Part shown: positions 48,324-56,510 of the stretch, in pieces
Numbering within the stretch: position 1 is the first letter of the stretch
Layout of the letters: the number at the start of each line of letters is the position of its first letter
NCBI GenBank assembly: GCA_903934295.1
Contig: CAIZNI010000029.1
Location: 1 to 64,000 of the forward strand
DNA: 64,000 bases
Direction: 5' to 3'
Origin: an uncultured beta proteobacterium
GTDB lineage: Bacteria; Pseudomonadota; Gammaproteobacteria; Burkholderiales; Burkholderiaceae_E
The notes under the pieces: generated by a model
What the model saw: only the letters and a program-made list of their open reading frames with translations
What the model was told of the DNA's origin: nothing
The model's database searches: none
Program-made: the position numbers and the translations under genes

Positions 48324-49377
48324 GCGCGGACAGGCGCTGCGCATCTCGATCGTGCACCCGGAGCGCGAGGCGCGCGAGCGCTGGCGCCGCGTGCTCAAGG
48401 CGCGCCTGCCGCAGGCGCAGGTGGGGACCTGGTCGCGCCCGCGCGCCGCGGCGCGGACCGCCGCCGGCGCTGCTGCCGGCGCTGCTGCCAGCGATCCGGC
48501 CGAGGCGAACTTGCGCACGGATGGCGGCGCCAGCGAGCACGCCCCGCCGGCGAGCCCCGCGGTCACGCATTTCGGCGTCGGCTGGAAGCCGCCGCTCGCC
48601 TTCTTTGCCGAGCACCCCGAGCTGGCCGCCTTCTTTGCGGCCGGCGCCGGCGTGGACCACCTGCTCGGACTGGACGGACTGCCGCCGCACCTGCCGATCA
48701 TCCGGCTGGAAGACGCCGGCATGGCCGACCAGATGTTCACTTACTGCCTGCACGAGATCCTGCGCCGGGTGACCCGTGCCGATGAATACGAGGCCAGCCA
48801 GCGCGCCGGACGCTGGTGCGAGCGCCAGGCCCGGCCGGCCGGCGACCTGCGGATCGGCGTGCTGGGCATGGGCGCGCTGGGCGGAGAACTGGCGCGCCGG
48901 CTGGCGGCGCTGGGTTTCCAGGTCAGCGGCTTCGCGCGCGGACCGCACGCGGTGGCGGGCGTGTCCTGCCATCACGGCGCAGCGCAGTGGCCCGACTTCC
49001 TCGCCCGCAGCGATGTGCTGGTGCTGATGGCGCCACTCACCGCCGACACCCGCGGCCTCATCGACGCGCGGGCGCTGGCGGCGCTGCCACCCGGTGCCTG
49101 GCTGATCAACGTCGCCCGCGGCGCCCTGATCGATGAGCCGGCCCTGCTGGCCGCACTGGCCGGCGGACGACTGGCCGGCGCCACGCTCGATGTCTTCCAG
49201 ACCGAACCGCTGCCCGGCGATCATCCCTTCTGGCAGCATCCCTCGATCCGCCTCACCCCGCATGTGGCCGCCCAGACCCTGATCGAGCCGAGCGCACGCC
49301 AGGTCGCCGACAAGATCCTGCGACTGCAGCAGGGGGAATCGGTCAGTGGCATCGTCAGCCGCCAGCGCGGGTACTGA
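48316..49377 (+). CDS. ghrA: Glyoxylate/hydroxypyruvate reductase A-like (D-2-hydroxyacid dehydrogenase)
   Basis: 353 residues, NAD(P)-dependent 2-hydroxyacid dehydrogenase. Cofactor motif GMGALGGELARRL (about 190-203), catalytic set near NVARGALID (Arg), QTEPLPGDHPFW (Glu) and LTPHVAAQT (His). ATG at 48316 overlaps the previous stop by 8 bases. Residues 38-72 are an Ala/Asp-rich insert (AARTAAGAAAGAAASDPAEA and on) from a repeated GCTGCTGCC tract, absent from ordinary GhrA. It may use glyoxylate, which fits aceK and the shunt. Confidence 0.88.
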   Translation: MTERGQALRISIVHPEREARERWRRVLKARLPQAQVGTWSRPRAAARTAAGAAAGAAASDPAEANLRTDGGASEHAPPASPAVTHFGVGWKPPLAFFAEHPELAAFFAAGAGVDHLLGLDGLPPHLPIIRLEDAGMADQMFTYCLHEILRRVTRADEYEASQRAGRWCERQARPAGDLRIGVLGMGALGGELARRLAALGFQVSGFARGPHAVAGVSCHHGAAQWPDFLARSDVLVLMAPLTADTRGLIDARALAALPPGAWLINVARGALIDEPALLAALAGGRLAGATLDVFQTEPLPGDHPFWQHPSIRLTPHVAAQTLIEPSARQVADKILRLQQGESVSGIVSRQRGY

Positions 49378-49412
49378 ACCCGATTCACCATCCGACCCAC
49401 CGGAGCCCGACC

Positions 49413-50339
49413 ATGACCCTTCCCCAACGCGTCCACCTCACCGAAGTCGGCCCGCGCGACGGCCTGCAGAACGAACAGCAGCCGGTCCCGGTCGACATCA
49501 AGGTCGGCCTGTGCGAGCGCCTGCTCGCCGCCGGCGTGCGTCAGCTCGAGGCGACCTCGTTCGTGTCGCCCAAGTGGGTGCCGCAGATGGCCGACGCCGC
49601 GCAGGTGATGGCGCGCGTGCCGCGCCTGCCCGGCGTCACCCTGTCGGTGCTGACGCCCAACATCAAGGGCTTCGAGGGCGCGCTGGCCGCCGGCGCCCAC
49701 GAGGTGGTCATCTTCGGCTCGGCCAGCGAGGCCTTCTCGCATCGCAACATCAACTGCTCGATCGCCGAGAGCATCGAACGCTTCCGGCCGGTGGCGCAGG
49801 CCGCTCAGGCGGCCGGGATGCGCGTGCGGGCGGCGGTGTCGGTGGCCTTCGGCTGCCCCTACCAGGGTGAAGTGCCGATCGCCTCGGTGGTCGACGTCGT
49901 CGAGCGCTTCCGCGACCTGGGCTGCGACGAGATCGGCATCGCCGACACCATCGGCACCGGCACCGCGGAGCACGTCAAGCGGGTGCTCGAGGCGGCGGCG
50001 CGTGTCTTCCCGCTGGATCGTCTGTCGGGCCACTTCCACGACACCTACGGTCAGGCGATCACCAATGTGTACGCCAGCCTGCAGGTCGGGGTGGCGCGTT
50101 TCGACACCTCGATCGCCGGGCTCGGCGGCTGCCCCTACGCCAAGGGCGCCACCGGCAATGTCGCCTCCGAGGATGTGCTCTACCTGCTCAACGGGCTGGG
50201 CATCGAGACCGGCATCGATCTCGACGCCATGGTCGAGGCCGGCCAGTGGATCAGCGCCTTCCTGGGCCGCAAGTCGATGTCGCGCGCCGGCAATGCGCTG
50301 GCGGCCCGCCGGCAAAGTCTGGCCCAGGCCGCGGCCTGA
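49413..50339 (+). CDS. liuE: Hydroxymethylglutaryl-CoA lyase
   Basis: 308 residues. Cleaves HMG-CoA to acetoacetate and acetyl-CoA, the last leucine step. TIM barrel with EVGPRDGLQNEQ near the N-terminus and the active-site signature GLGGCPYAKGATGNVASEDV (Cys240). The DTIGTGT and SGHFHDTYGQA stretches are metal-binding. It lies 35 bases after ghrA, away from liuBCD by two genes. Needs a divalent metal. Confidence 0.97.
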   Translation: MTLPQRVHLTEVGPRDGLQNEQQPVPVDIKVGLCERLLAAGVRQLEATSFVSPKWVPQMADAAQVMARVPRLPGVTLSVLTPNIKGFEGALAAGAHEVVIFGSASEAFSHRNINCSIAESIERFRPVAQAAQAAGMRVRAAVSVAFGCPYQGEVPIASVVDVVERFRDLGCDEIGIADTIGTGTAEHVKRVLEAAARVFPLDRLSGHFHDTYGQAITNVYASLQVGVARFDTSIAGLGGCPYAKGATGNVASEDVLYLLNGLGIETGIDLDAMVEAGQWISAFLGRKSMSRAGNALAARRQSLAQAAA

Positions 50340-50345
50340 GTGACG

Positions 50346-50585
50346 ATGAAGCCCGTGCCGATGAAGCCCGTGCCGACCCCGCTGCCGGCGCCCCCGGCGC
50401 GCCGCGCGCTGACCAGCCCGTGCGTCTCGATGTGCCGCATCGAGCCGGCCAGCGGCTGGTGCGAGGGCTGCCTGCGCACGCTCGATGAGATCGCCAGCTG
50501 GGGCTCGATGCCCGAGACGCGGCGTGCCGAGGTGTGGACGGCGCTGGCGCAACGCCGCGCGCAGCGCGACGCGAGCGCCGGATGA
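50346..50585 (+). CDS. DUF1289-domain small Cys-rich protein
   Basis: 79 residues. Domain SPCVSMCRIEPASGWCEGCLRTLDEIASW, with four Cys that could bind an Fe-S cluster or zinc, as in DUF1289 proteins of unknown role. Start at ATG 50346 (GTG 50340 is also possible). The N-terminus arises from an exact 15-base tandem repeat ATGAAGCCCGTGCCG at 50346-50375, giving MKPVPMKPVP. Its stop overlaps the next gene start (ATGA). Confidence 0.85.
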   Translation: MKPVPMKPVPTPLPAPPARRALTSPCVSMCRIEPASGWCEGCLRTLDEIASWGSMPETRRAEVWTALAQRRAQRDASAG

Positions 50586-51136
50586 ACGAGCCGATGAAAG
50601 CGACGATGAGCGACCCGACGAGCGATCCGGCGAGCGCCCCCAAAAACGCCCCGACCGGCGACCCCACGAGCGTCCCGACCGGCGACCCGACCAGTGCCGC
50701 CGAACCTCCGGTCGTCCTGCCCGAGCACCGCTTCGCCGAGCCGGTGAGCGGACCGGCCTACACCCCCTGGGCGCGCATGACCACCATCACCTCGGTGGCC
50801 GGACTGATGCTCTATGGCTTCAATGTGCTGTCGCGGCACGCCGACATCGCCTGGCCGATCCTGATGCTGATGGCCACCGGCGGCGCGGTGCTGCTGACCA
50901 GCACCTGGTACATCCTCACCGGCAAGACGACGATCGACGCCCGCGGCATCCGCCAGGACTGGTTCACCCCCAAGGACTACAGCTGGCACGAGATCTCGCG
51001 GGCCCGCTTCGTGCGCATGCCGATGGTGCCCCGGCTGGTGGTGATGACTCCGCGCGGCCCCTTCAAGGCGGTGCACGGCGGCAACAAGGCGCTGCTCGAT
51101 GCGTTTCGCGCCATCGATGCGCTCTACCGGGGCTGA
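50582..51136 (+). CDS. Small membrane protein with PH-like domain (hypothetical)
   Basis: 184 residues: a low-complexity, disordered N-terminal 45 residues with GDPTS repeats (from tandem CCGACCGGCGACCC-type repeats in the DNA), two membrane segments (about 70-85 and 90-112), then a compact domain, IDARGIRQDWFTPKDYSWHEISRARFVR and so on, like bacterial PH (bPH) membrane proteins. Function unknown. ATG overlaps the preceding gene stop. Confidence 0.8.
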   Translation: MNEPMKATMSDPTSDPASAPKNAPTGDPTSVPTGDPTSAAEPPVVLPEHRFAEPVSGPAYTPWARMTTITSVAGLMLYGFNVLSRHADIAWPILMLMATGGAVLLTSTWYILTGKTTIDARGIRQDWFTPKDYSWHEISRARFVRMPMVPRLVVMTPRGPFKAVHGGNKALLDAFRAIDALYRG

Positions 51137-51143
51137 CCAACCC

Positions 51144-52097
51144 ATGCCGAGCGACGCGCTGCTGCCCGACTCGATGCGGCTGATCCAGCGCGACTGGCTG
51201 TCGAGCAACCAGATCGTGTTCTTCGACGGCGCGGGCGAGCAGCGCCACGCCACCCTGATCGACACCGGCTACGGCAAGCATGCCGACCACACCGTCGCGC
51301 TGGTCGGGCATGTCCTGGCCGCGGCGGGGCTGCCGATCGGGCGCCTGCGCCGGATCATCAACACCCACCTGCACTCGGACCACTGCGGCGGCAACGCCGC
51401 CCTGGTGCGGGCCAGCGGCGCGCAGGTGCTGGTGCCGGCCGCCGATCTGGAGACGGTTCGCCACTGGGACGAGGACCGGCTGAGCTTTCGGGCCACCGGC
51501 CAGCGCTGCGAGCGCTTCCAGGCCGACGGCGCCCTGGCGCCCGGCGACGAGTTGATGCTCGGCGGGCTCGACTGGCGGGTGCTGGGCGCACCCGGACACG
51601 ACGCCCATTCGCTGATCCTGCACTGCCCGGCGCGGCGCCTGCTGATCTCGGCCGACGCACTCTGGGAGAACGGCTTCGGCATCATTTTTCCCGAGCTGGC
51701 CGGCGAGTCGGGCTTCCAGGAACAGCACGACGTGCTCGAGCTGATCGCCAGCCTGCCGGTCGAGCGCGTGCTGCCCGGCCACGGCCGTGCCTTCGGGGAT
51801 GTCCCGGCGGCGATCGCGCGCGCACGCAGCCGGCTCGGCGCGATGCGCGCCGACCCGCGGCGCAATGCGCGCAACGCGCTGAAGGCGCTGCTCAAGTTCG
51901 CCATCCTGGAGTGCGAGCGCATGCCGCGCGACGAATTCCTCGAGACCCAGGCCCGGGCACCGATCCTCGCCCAGGCCGCCGCACAGATCGAAATGGAACT
52001 GCCGCAGGCGCTGCGCCGGGCCTGCGACGAACTGCTGGCCCAAGGCCAGCTGGCTTTGGCCGACAATGGCGACCTCGTCAACGCCGACCCCGCCTGA
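51144..52097 (+). CDS. MBL-fold metallo-hydrolase (glyoxalase II-like)
   Basis: 317 residues. Zinc motif T-H-L-H-S-D-H at 74-80 (His75, His77, Asp79, His80), GAPGHDAHSLIL (third His) and LISADALWENGFG. The ORF is open upstream, but Met 51144 follows the previous gene by 7 bases. A second, unrelated MBL protein is at 24816. Substrate unknown, probably an acyl-thioester or lactone. Confidence 0.88.
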   Translation: MPSDALLPDSMRLIQRDWLSSNQIVFFDGAGEQRHATLIDTGYGKHADHTVALVGHVLAAAGLPIGRLRRIINTHLHSDHCGGNAALVRASGAQVLVPAADLETVRHWDEDRLSFRATGQRCERFQADGALAPGDELMLGGLDWRVLGAPGHDAHSLILHCPARRLLISADALWENGFGIIFPELAGESGFQEQHDVLELIASLPVERVLPGHGRAFGDVPAAIARARSRLGAMRADPRRNARNALKALLKFAILECERMPRDEFLETQARAPILAQAAAQIEMELPQALRRACDELLAQGQLALADNGDLVNADPA

Positions 52098-52124
52098 CCG
52101 CGAACCCCCAACCGGATATCCCCG

Positions 52125-53273
52125 ATGACCCCCTCCGTACCCGCGAACTCGCTGCAGCTGCGCTCCCTGATCAAGGCCAGCGGCGAACTGGAACTGTCGC
52201 TCGCCAGCATCCCCACCCCCGAGCCCCGCGAGGACGAGGTGCTGGTGCGCATCCAGGCCTCGCCGATGAACCCCTCGGACCTCGGCCTGCTGTTCGGCAC
52301 CGCCGACCTGTCCGGCGCCCGGGCGGGCGGCAGCGCGGCGCATCCGGTGATCACCGCGCCGGTTCCCGAGAAACTGATGAAGGCGATGGCCGGGCGCATG
52401 GACCAGTCGATGCCGGTGGGCAACGAGGGTGCCGGCGTGGTGGTCAAGGCGGGCGCCTCCGAGGCGGCGCAGGCCCTGCTGGGCAAGACGGTCGCGGTGC
52501 TGGGCGGCTCGATGTATACGCAGTACCGCTGCATGAAGGCGGTGCAGTGTCTGGTCCTGCCGGCCGGCACGAGCGCCGCCGAGGGCGCGAGCTGCTTCGT
52601 CAATCCGCTGACCTCGCTGGGCATGGTCGAGACCATGCGCCGTGAAGGCCACAAGGCGCTGGTGCACACCGCCGCCGCCTCGAACCTGGGCCAGATGCTC
52701 AACCGGATCTGCCTGAAGGACGGCATCGAGCTGGTCAACATCGTGCGCAAGCAGGAGCAGGCCGACATCCTGCGCGCGATCGGCGCGAAGCACGTGGTCG
52801 ATTCGAGTCGCGACAGCTTCGCCGACGACCTGACCCAGGCGCTGGTGGCCACCGGCGCCACCATCGCCTTCGATGCAATCGGCGGCGGGCGGCTCGCCAG
52901 CCAGATCCTCACCTGCATGGAAGCGGCGCTGAACCTGACCGCCAAGGAATACAGCCGCTACGGCTCCAGCACCCACAAGCAGGTCTACATCTACGGCGGC
53001 CTGGACCGCGGCCCGACCGAGATCAACCGCAATGTCGGCATGGCCTGGAGCGTGGGCGGCTGGCTGCTCACCCCGTTCCTGCAGAAGATCGGTTTCGAGG
53101 CCGGCCAGAAGCTGCGCCAGCGGGTGGTCGACGAGCTCAAGACGACCTTCGCCAGCACCTACACCCGCGAGGTGTCGCTGGCCCAGGCGCTGACGCTGGA
53201 GGCGATCGCCGTCTACAGCAAGCACTCGACCGGCGCGAAGTACCTGATCAATCCGAGCCTGGACGCCGCCTGA
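52125..53273 (+). CDS. Zinc-free MDR alcohol dehydrogenase/quinone reductase family protein
   Basis: 382 residues. GroES-like N-terminus (EDEVLVRIQASPMNPSDLGLLFG) then Rossmann half with LVHTAAASNLGQMLNRI; a loop at about 65-90 (GSAAHPVITAPVPEKLMKAM) is longer than in Qor. No zinc Cys set. It is like crotonyl-CoA/enoyl reductase-type or quinone oxidoreductase proteins, but substrate is unclear. A small stem (GACGCC...GGCGTC, 53290-53314) follows the stop. Confidence 0.82.
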   Translation: MTPSVPANSLQLRSLIKASGELELSLASIPTPEPREDEVLVRIQASPMNPSDLGLLFGTADLSGARAGGSAAHPVITAPVPEKLMKAMAGRMDQSMPVGNEGAGVVVKAGASEAAQALLGKTVAVLGGSMYTQYRCMKAVQCLVLPAGTSAAEGASCFVNPLTSLGMVETMRREGHKALVHTAAASNLGQMLNRICLKDGIELVNIVRKQEQADILRAIGAKHVVDSSRDSFADDLTQALVATGATIAFDAIGGGRLASQILTCMEAALNLTAKEYSRYGSSTHKQVYIYGGLDRGPTEINRNVGMAWSVGGWLLTPFLQKIGFEAGQKLRQRVVDELKTTFASTYTREVSLAQALTLEAIAVYSKHSTGAKYLINPSLDAA

Positions 53274-53289
53274 ACGCAGGCCGCCTGCG

Positions 53290-53314
53290 GACGCCTGCCC
53301 TGCCGGCGGGCGTC
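53290..53314 (+). terminator. Weak hairpin after MDR dehydrogenase
   Basis: GACGCC (53290-53295) and GGCGTC (53309-53314) can pair across a 13-base loop in the 76-base gap before the thioesterase gene. Weak candidate. Confidence 0.25.
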
Positions 53315-53349
53315 GCGGCGGCCAGTCACCCGAGGCATTTCGAGCCGAC

Positions 53350-54153
53350 ATGAATCAATTCGACAACGAGACGCGGCTGCAGGCCAACGGCGAGGGCGCG
53401 TTTTCCGGTCAGGTCCACCCCGACTGGAACATCGGCACCAACCCGAACGGCGGCTACCTGCTGTCGCTGGCGATGACCGCATTGCGCGCGCAGGCGCCCC
53501 AGCATCCCGATCCGCTCTCGGTCACCGTCCACTTCCTGCGCCCCGGTCTGGCCGGCCAGCCCTGCCGGGTCGAGGCGCCGGTGCTGCGCACCGGCCGCAC
53601 GCTCACCACCGGAAGGGCCACGCTCATTCAGGACGGCTCGGCGCGCCTGGAGGTCCTGGCTGCACTGGGCGACCTGGGCGCGGGCGGCGAACCGGTGCTG
53701 GCCCTGCCGGCGCCAACCATCCCGCCGCCCGACGAGTGCACCGTGCGCTCCGGCGACCAGCAGGGCGTCGATCTGCCGCTGATGAGCCGGCTCGACATCC
53801 GGCTGCACCCCGACGAGGCGCGTGCCGGCAGCGTCGGGCGAGCGCAGGTGACCGGCTGGATCCGGTTTCGGGACGGCCGCCCGCCCGACACGCTGGCCGC
53901 GCTGCTGTTCGCCGATGCCTTCCCGCCCTCGGTGTTCGGGCTGCTGGGCATGGTGGGCTGGGTGCCCACCGTCGAGCTGACGGTCCATGTGCGCCGGCGT
54001 CCGGCACCCGGCTGGATGCTGGGCCAGTTCCGCACCCATGACCTGGTCGACGGCCGGATGATCGAGGACGGCGCGCTCTGGGACTCGCAGGGCCGGCTGG
54101 TGCTGCAATGCCGGCAGCTGGCGCTGGTTCGCCAGCCGGATCCGAAGGCCTGA
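53350..54153 (+). CDS. Acyl-CoA thioesterase, double hotdog (TesB/4HBT_3 type)
   Basis: 267 residues, two hotdog halves. First half HPDWNIGTNPNGGYLLSLAMTALRAQ, where the NPNGGYLL loop replaces the usual HGG; second half FADAFPPSVFGLLGMVGWVPTVELTVHVRR. Similar proteins are thioesterases of broad specificity. Plus-strand gene converging with the SDR, with only 1 base between their stops. Confidence 0.87.
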   Translation: MNQFDNETRLQANGEGAFSGQVHPDWNIGTNPNGGYLLSLAMTALRAQAPQHPDPLSVTVHFLRPGLAGQPCRVEAPVLRTGRTLTTGRATLIQDGSARLEVLAALGDLGAGGEPVLALPAPTIPPPDECTVRSGDQQGVDLPLMSRLDIRLHPDEARAGSVGRAQVTGWIRFRDGRPPDTLAALLFADAFPPSVFGLLGMVGWVPTVELTVHVRRRPAPGWMLGQFRTHDLVDGRMIEDGALWDSQGRLVLQCRQLALVRQPDPKA

Positions 54154-54154
54154 G

Positions 54155-54967
54155 TCAGACCACGATCGGATTGACCGCGCCGTCCATCGACAGGATGGCC
54201 CCCGAGATGTAGCTGGCCTTGCCCGACGCGAGGAACAGCACCGCGTTGGCGATTTCCTCGGGGGTGGCGATGCGGCCCAGCGGCAGGCGCGCCTTGGCGC
54301 GCGCCAGCGCCTCTTCCGGGGTGATGCCGGCCAGACGGGCGTCGGCCAGCATGCCCTCCTTCAGGCGCTCGGTCAGCGTCAGGCCGGGATTGACCGCGTT
54401 CACCCGGATGCCCCGGGCGGCATAGGCACTGGCCATGCCGGCGGTGACCAGCATGAGCGCGGCGTTGGCGGCGCCGCCGGCCATGTGCACCGGGCTGGCG
54501 ACCTTGCCGCCGGCGCCGATCACATTGACCACCGTGCCGGCGCCGCGCGCGGCCATCCGCTTGATGATCGCGTCGATCGGGAAGACATAGCTGAAATATT
54601 TGGCGTCCATCGCCGCGCGCCAGGCCGCCGGGTTCAGCTCGTCGGGCGGCGTGCGCTTGGCCGCGCCGGCGGAGGTCACCAGCACATCGATCGGGCCCAG
54701 GCCGGACTCGACCTGCGCGACCATCGCAGCGGTGGCGTCCGGGTCACCCATCTCGGCAGCCACCGTCATCAGCCGTGCCGGCGCGGCACCCGCGAGATCG
54801 GGAAACGCCGCCTCGAGTTCGGCACGCGCGCGCGCCAGGTTGCCGGCATCGCGCGACACGATCGCCACCCGCGCGCCCTCGCCCAGGAACCCGTGGGCGC
54901 ACGACAGCCCGATCCCCTTGCTGCCCCCGGTAATCACCACCACCTTGCCGACCAGACCCAGATCCAT
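54155..54967 (-). CDS. Short-chain dehydrogenase/reductase (SDR)
   Basis: 270 residues, NAD(P)-dependent. TGGSKGIG cofactor loop near residue 13 and the C-terminal TPEEIANAVLFLASGKASYISGAILSMDGA. The usual Ser-Tyr-x3-Lys triad is not clear: where YxxxK is expected the sequence reads HMAGGAANAALM, so the Tyr and Lys appear lost, a possible loss of catalysis or a diverged active site. A strong GAGGAGG Shine-Dalgarno lies upstream. Divergent from the GNAT gene. Confidence 0.85.
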   Translation of the reverse strand: MDLGLVGKVVVITGGSKGIGLSCAHGFLGEGARVAIVSRDAGNLARARAELEAAFPDLAGAAPARLMTVAAEMGDPDATAAMVAQVESGLGPIDVLVTSAGAAKRTPPDELNPAAWRAAMDAKYFSYVFPIDAIIKRMAARGAGTVVNVIGAGGKVASPVHMAGGAANAALMLVTAGMASAYAARGIRVNAVNPGLTLTERLKEGMLADARLAGITPEEALARAKARLPLGRIATPEEIANAVLFLASGKASYISGAILSMDGAVNPIVV

Positions 54968-55013
54968 CGTATCCTCCTCGATTGCCTCGCGGCCCATCCG
55001 CTTCGACCCGACC

Positions 55014-55568
55014 ATGAACGATACAGCCCCCCGACCCGCCCTGCCGGCGGTGCAGGTCCGCAACAGCCGCGACGACGATCTGCCCGGCATCCAGGCGATC
55101 TACGCGCACCATGTGCTCCACGGCACCGGCACCTTCGAGATCGATCCGCCCTCGCTCGAGGACATGACCCGCCGGCGCGCCGACGTGCTGGGCAACCGCT
55201 TTCCCTGGCTGGTGGCCGAGCGTGACGGGGTGCTGCTGGGCTACGCCTATGCGAACCACTTCCGCACCCGGCCGGCCTACCGCTTCACCGTCGAGGACTC
55301 GATCTACATCGCGCCGCAGGCGGTCGGCCAGGGGGTGGGACGCCTGCTGATGACGGCGCTCCTCGGTGCCTGCGAGGCACGCGGCTGCCGTCAGGTGCTG
55401 GCGGTGATCGGCGACAGCGGCAACACCGCGTCGATCGCGCTGCACGCGGCCGCCGGCTTCCGGATGACCGGCACGCTGGTGGCCGTCGGCTGGAAGTTCG
55501 GGCGCTGGCTCGATGTGGTGATGATGCAGTACGAATGCGGCGAGGGTGCGCGCAGCACGCCGCCCTGA
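55014..55568 (+). CDS. GNAT N-acetyltransferase (phosphinothricin acetyltransferase-like)
   Basis: 184 residues. Acetyl-CoA loop QAVGQGVGRLLM in the middle and IQAIYAHHVLHGTGTFEIDPPS at the start, as in Pat/Bar and MddA proteins, which acetylate phosphinothricin, methionine sulfone or sulfoximine. Met 55014 is chosen; a frame exists upstream. Its start lies 47 bases from the divergent SDR start. Confidence 0.9.
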   Translation: MNDTAPRPALPAVQVRNSRDDDLPGIQAIYAHHVLHGTGTFEIDPPSLEDMTRRRADVLGNRFPWLVAERDGVLLGYAYANHFRTRPAYRFTVEDSIYIAPQAVGQGVGRLLMTALLGACEARGCRQVLAVIGDSGNTASIALHAAAGFRMTGTLVAVGWKFGRWLDVVMMQYECGEGARSTPP

Positions 55569-55593
55569 GCCGCGAGCAGGCGGCCCGCCCCGA

Positions 55594-56385
55594 TCACCAG
55601 TAGGCGACGATCATCTTGGTGGCCAGCACATACAGCAGCAGCGCGAACACCCGCTTGAGCGTCGCCACCGGCAGCCGCTGCGCCAGCCGCGCGCCATAGG
55701 GCGCGGTGAGCACGCTGGCGGCCACCAGCGCCAGCAGCGCCGGCAGGTAGACGAAGCCGAGCGTGTAGTCGGGCAGCCCCGCCACCTGCCAGCCGGAAAT
55801 GATGTAGCCCAACATGCCCAACGCCGCCACCGGCACCCCGATGGCCGCGGCGGTGCCGATCGCCCGATGCACCGCCACGCCCCAGGCCAGCATCAGCGGC
55901 ACCGTCAGGAACGCGCCGCCCGCCGACACCAGCCCGCAGATGACGCCGATCACCAGTCCGAGCAGCGTCATCGCCAGTTGCCCCGGCAACTGGCGCCCGG
56001 GCGCAGGCTTGCGGCCCAGCAGGATCTGCGTGGCCCCGCCGTAGACGATCAGCGCGAAGCCCAGCGCCAGCACCCGCTGCGGCAGCCAGCCCGCGGCCAG
56101 CGCCGACAGCAGGCTGCCCACCACCATGCCGGGGGCCATCCGCCGCACGATCGACCAGTCGACCGTGCCCAGCCGGTGATGCGCCAGCACGCTGGAGCTC
56201 GAGGTGAAGACCACCGAGGCCATCGCGGTGGCCAGCGCCAGATGAACCGTGTGGTCGGCCGCCAGGCCCTGCGCGGTGAACAGCGCCGCCAGCACCGGCA
56301 CCAGCGACATGCCACCGCCAATGCCCAGCAGACCGGCGAGAAACCCGATGACCGCGCCGATCAGCGCGTAGGCGATCAGCCACAT
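55594..56385 (-). CDS. TauE/SafE-family sulfite/anion permease
   Basis: 263 residues, about eight membrane segments, N-terminal AYALIGAVIGFLAGLLGIGGGMSLVPVLAALF and a second repeat GLVIGVICGLVSAGGAFLTVPLML, the TauE/SafE duplicated pattern. Transports sulfite, sulfoacetate or related anions. The frame is open to 56553, but Met 56385 starts the family N-terminus. Converges with the GNAT gene (25 bases). Confidence 0.9.
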   Translation of the reverse strand: MWLIAYALIGAVIGFLAGLLGIGGGMSLVPVLAALFTAQGLAADHTVHLALATAMASVVFTSSSSVLAHHRLGTVDWSIVRRMAPGMVVGSLLSALAAGWLPQRVLALGFALIVYGGATQILLGRKPAPGRQLPGQLAMTLLGLVIGVICGLVSAGGAFLTVPLMLAWGVAVHRAIGTAAAIGVPVAALGMLGYIISGWQVAGLPDYTLGFVYLPALLALVAASVLTAPYGARLAQRLPVATLKRVFALLLYVLATKMIVAYW

Positions 56386-56510
56386 GAGGGGCGACCGGTG
56401 AACGGGCGAAGCAGCAGCCGGGGAGCGTTTGAAAGCGACATGGGCGCCGATGATACTGCCGGTCGCTGCTGCTATCCTCGGCCGCTCGATAAACCGACCC
56501 CCACCCGCCC

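Noticed and set aside
50346-50710. Repeats as a CRISPR or regulatory array
   Set aside because: Repeat units are short, adjacent, coding and without spacers, so they are simple tandem slippage.
51063-53351. 762-codon minus-strand ORF opposite MBL and MDR genes
   Set aside because: Shadow; the opposite strand has clear active-site motifs.
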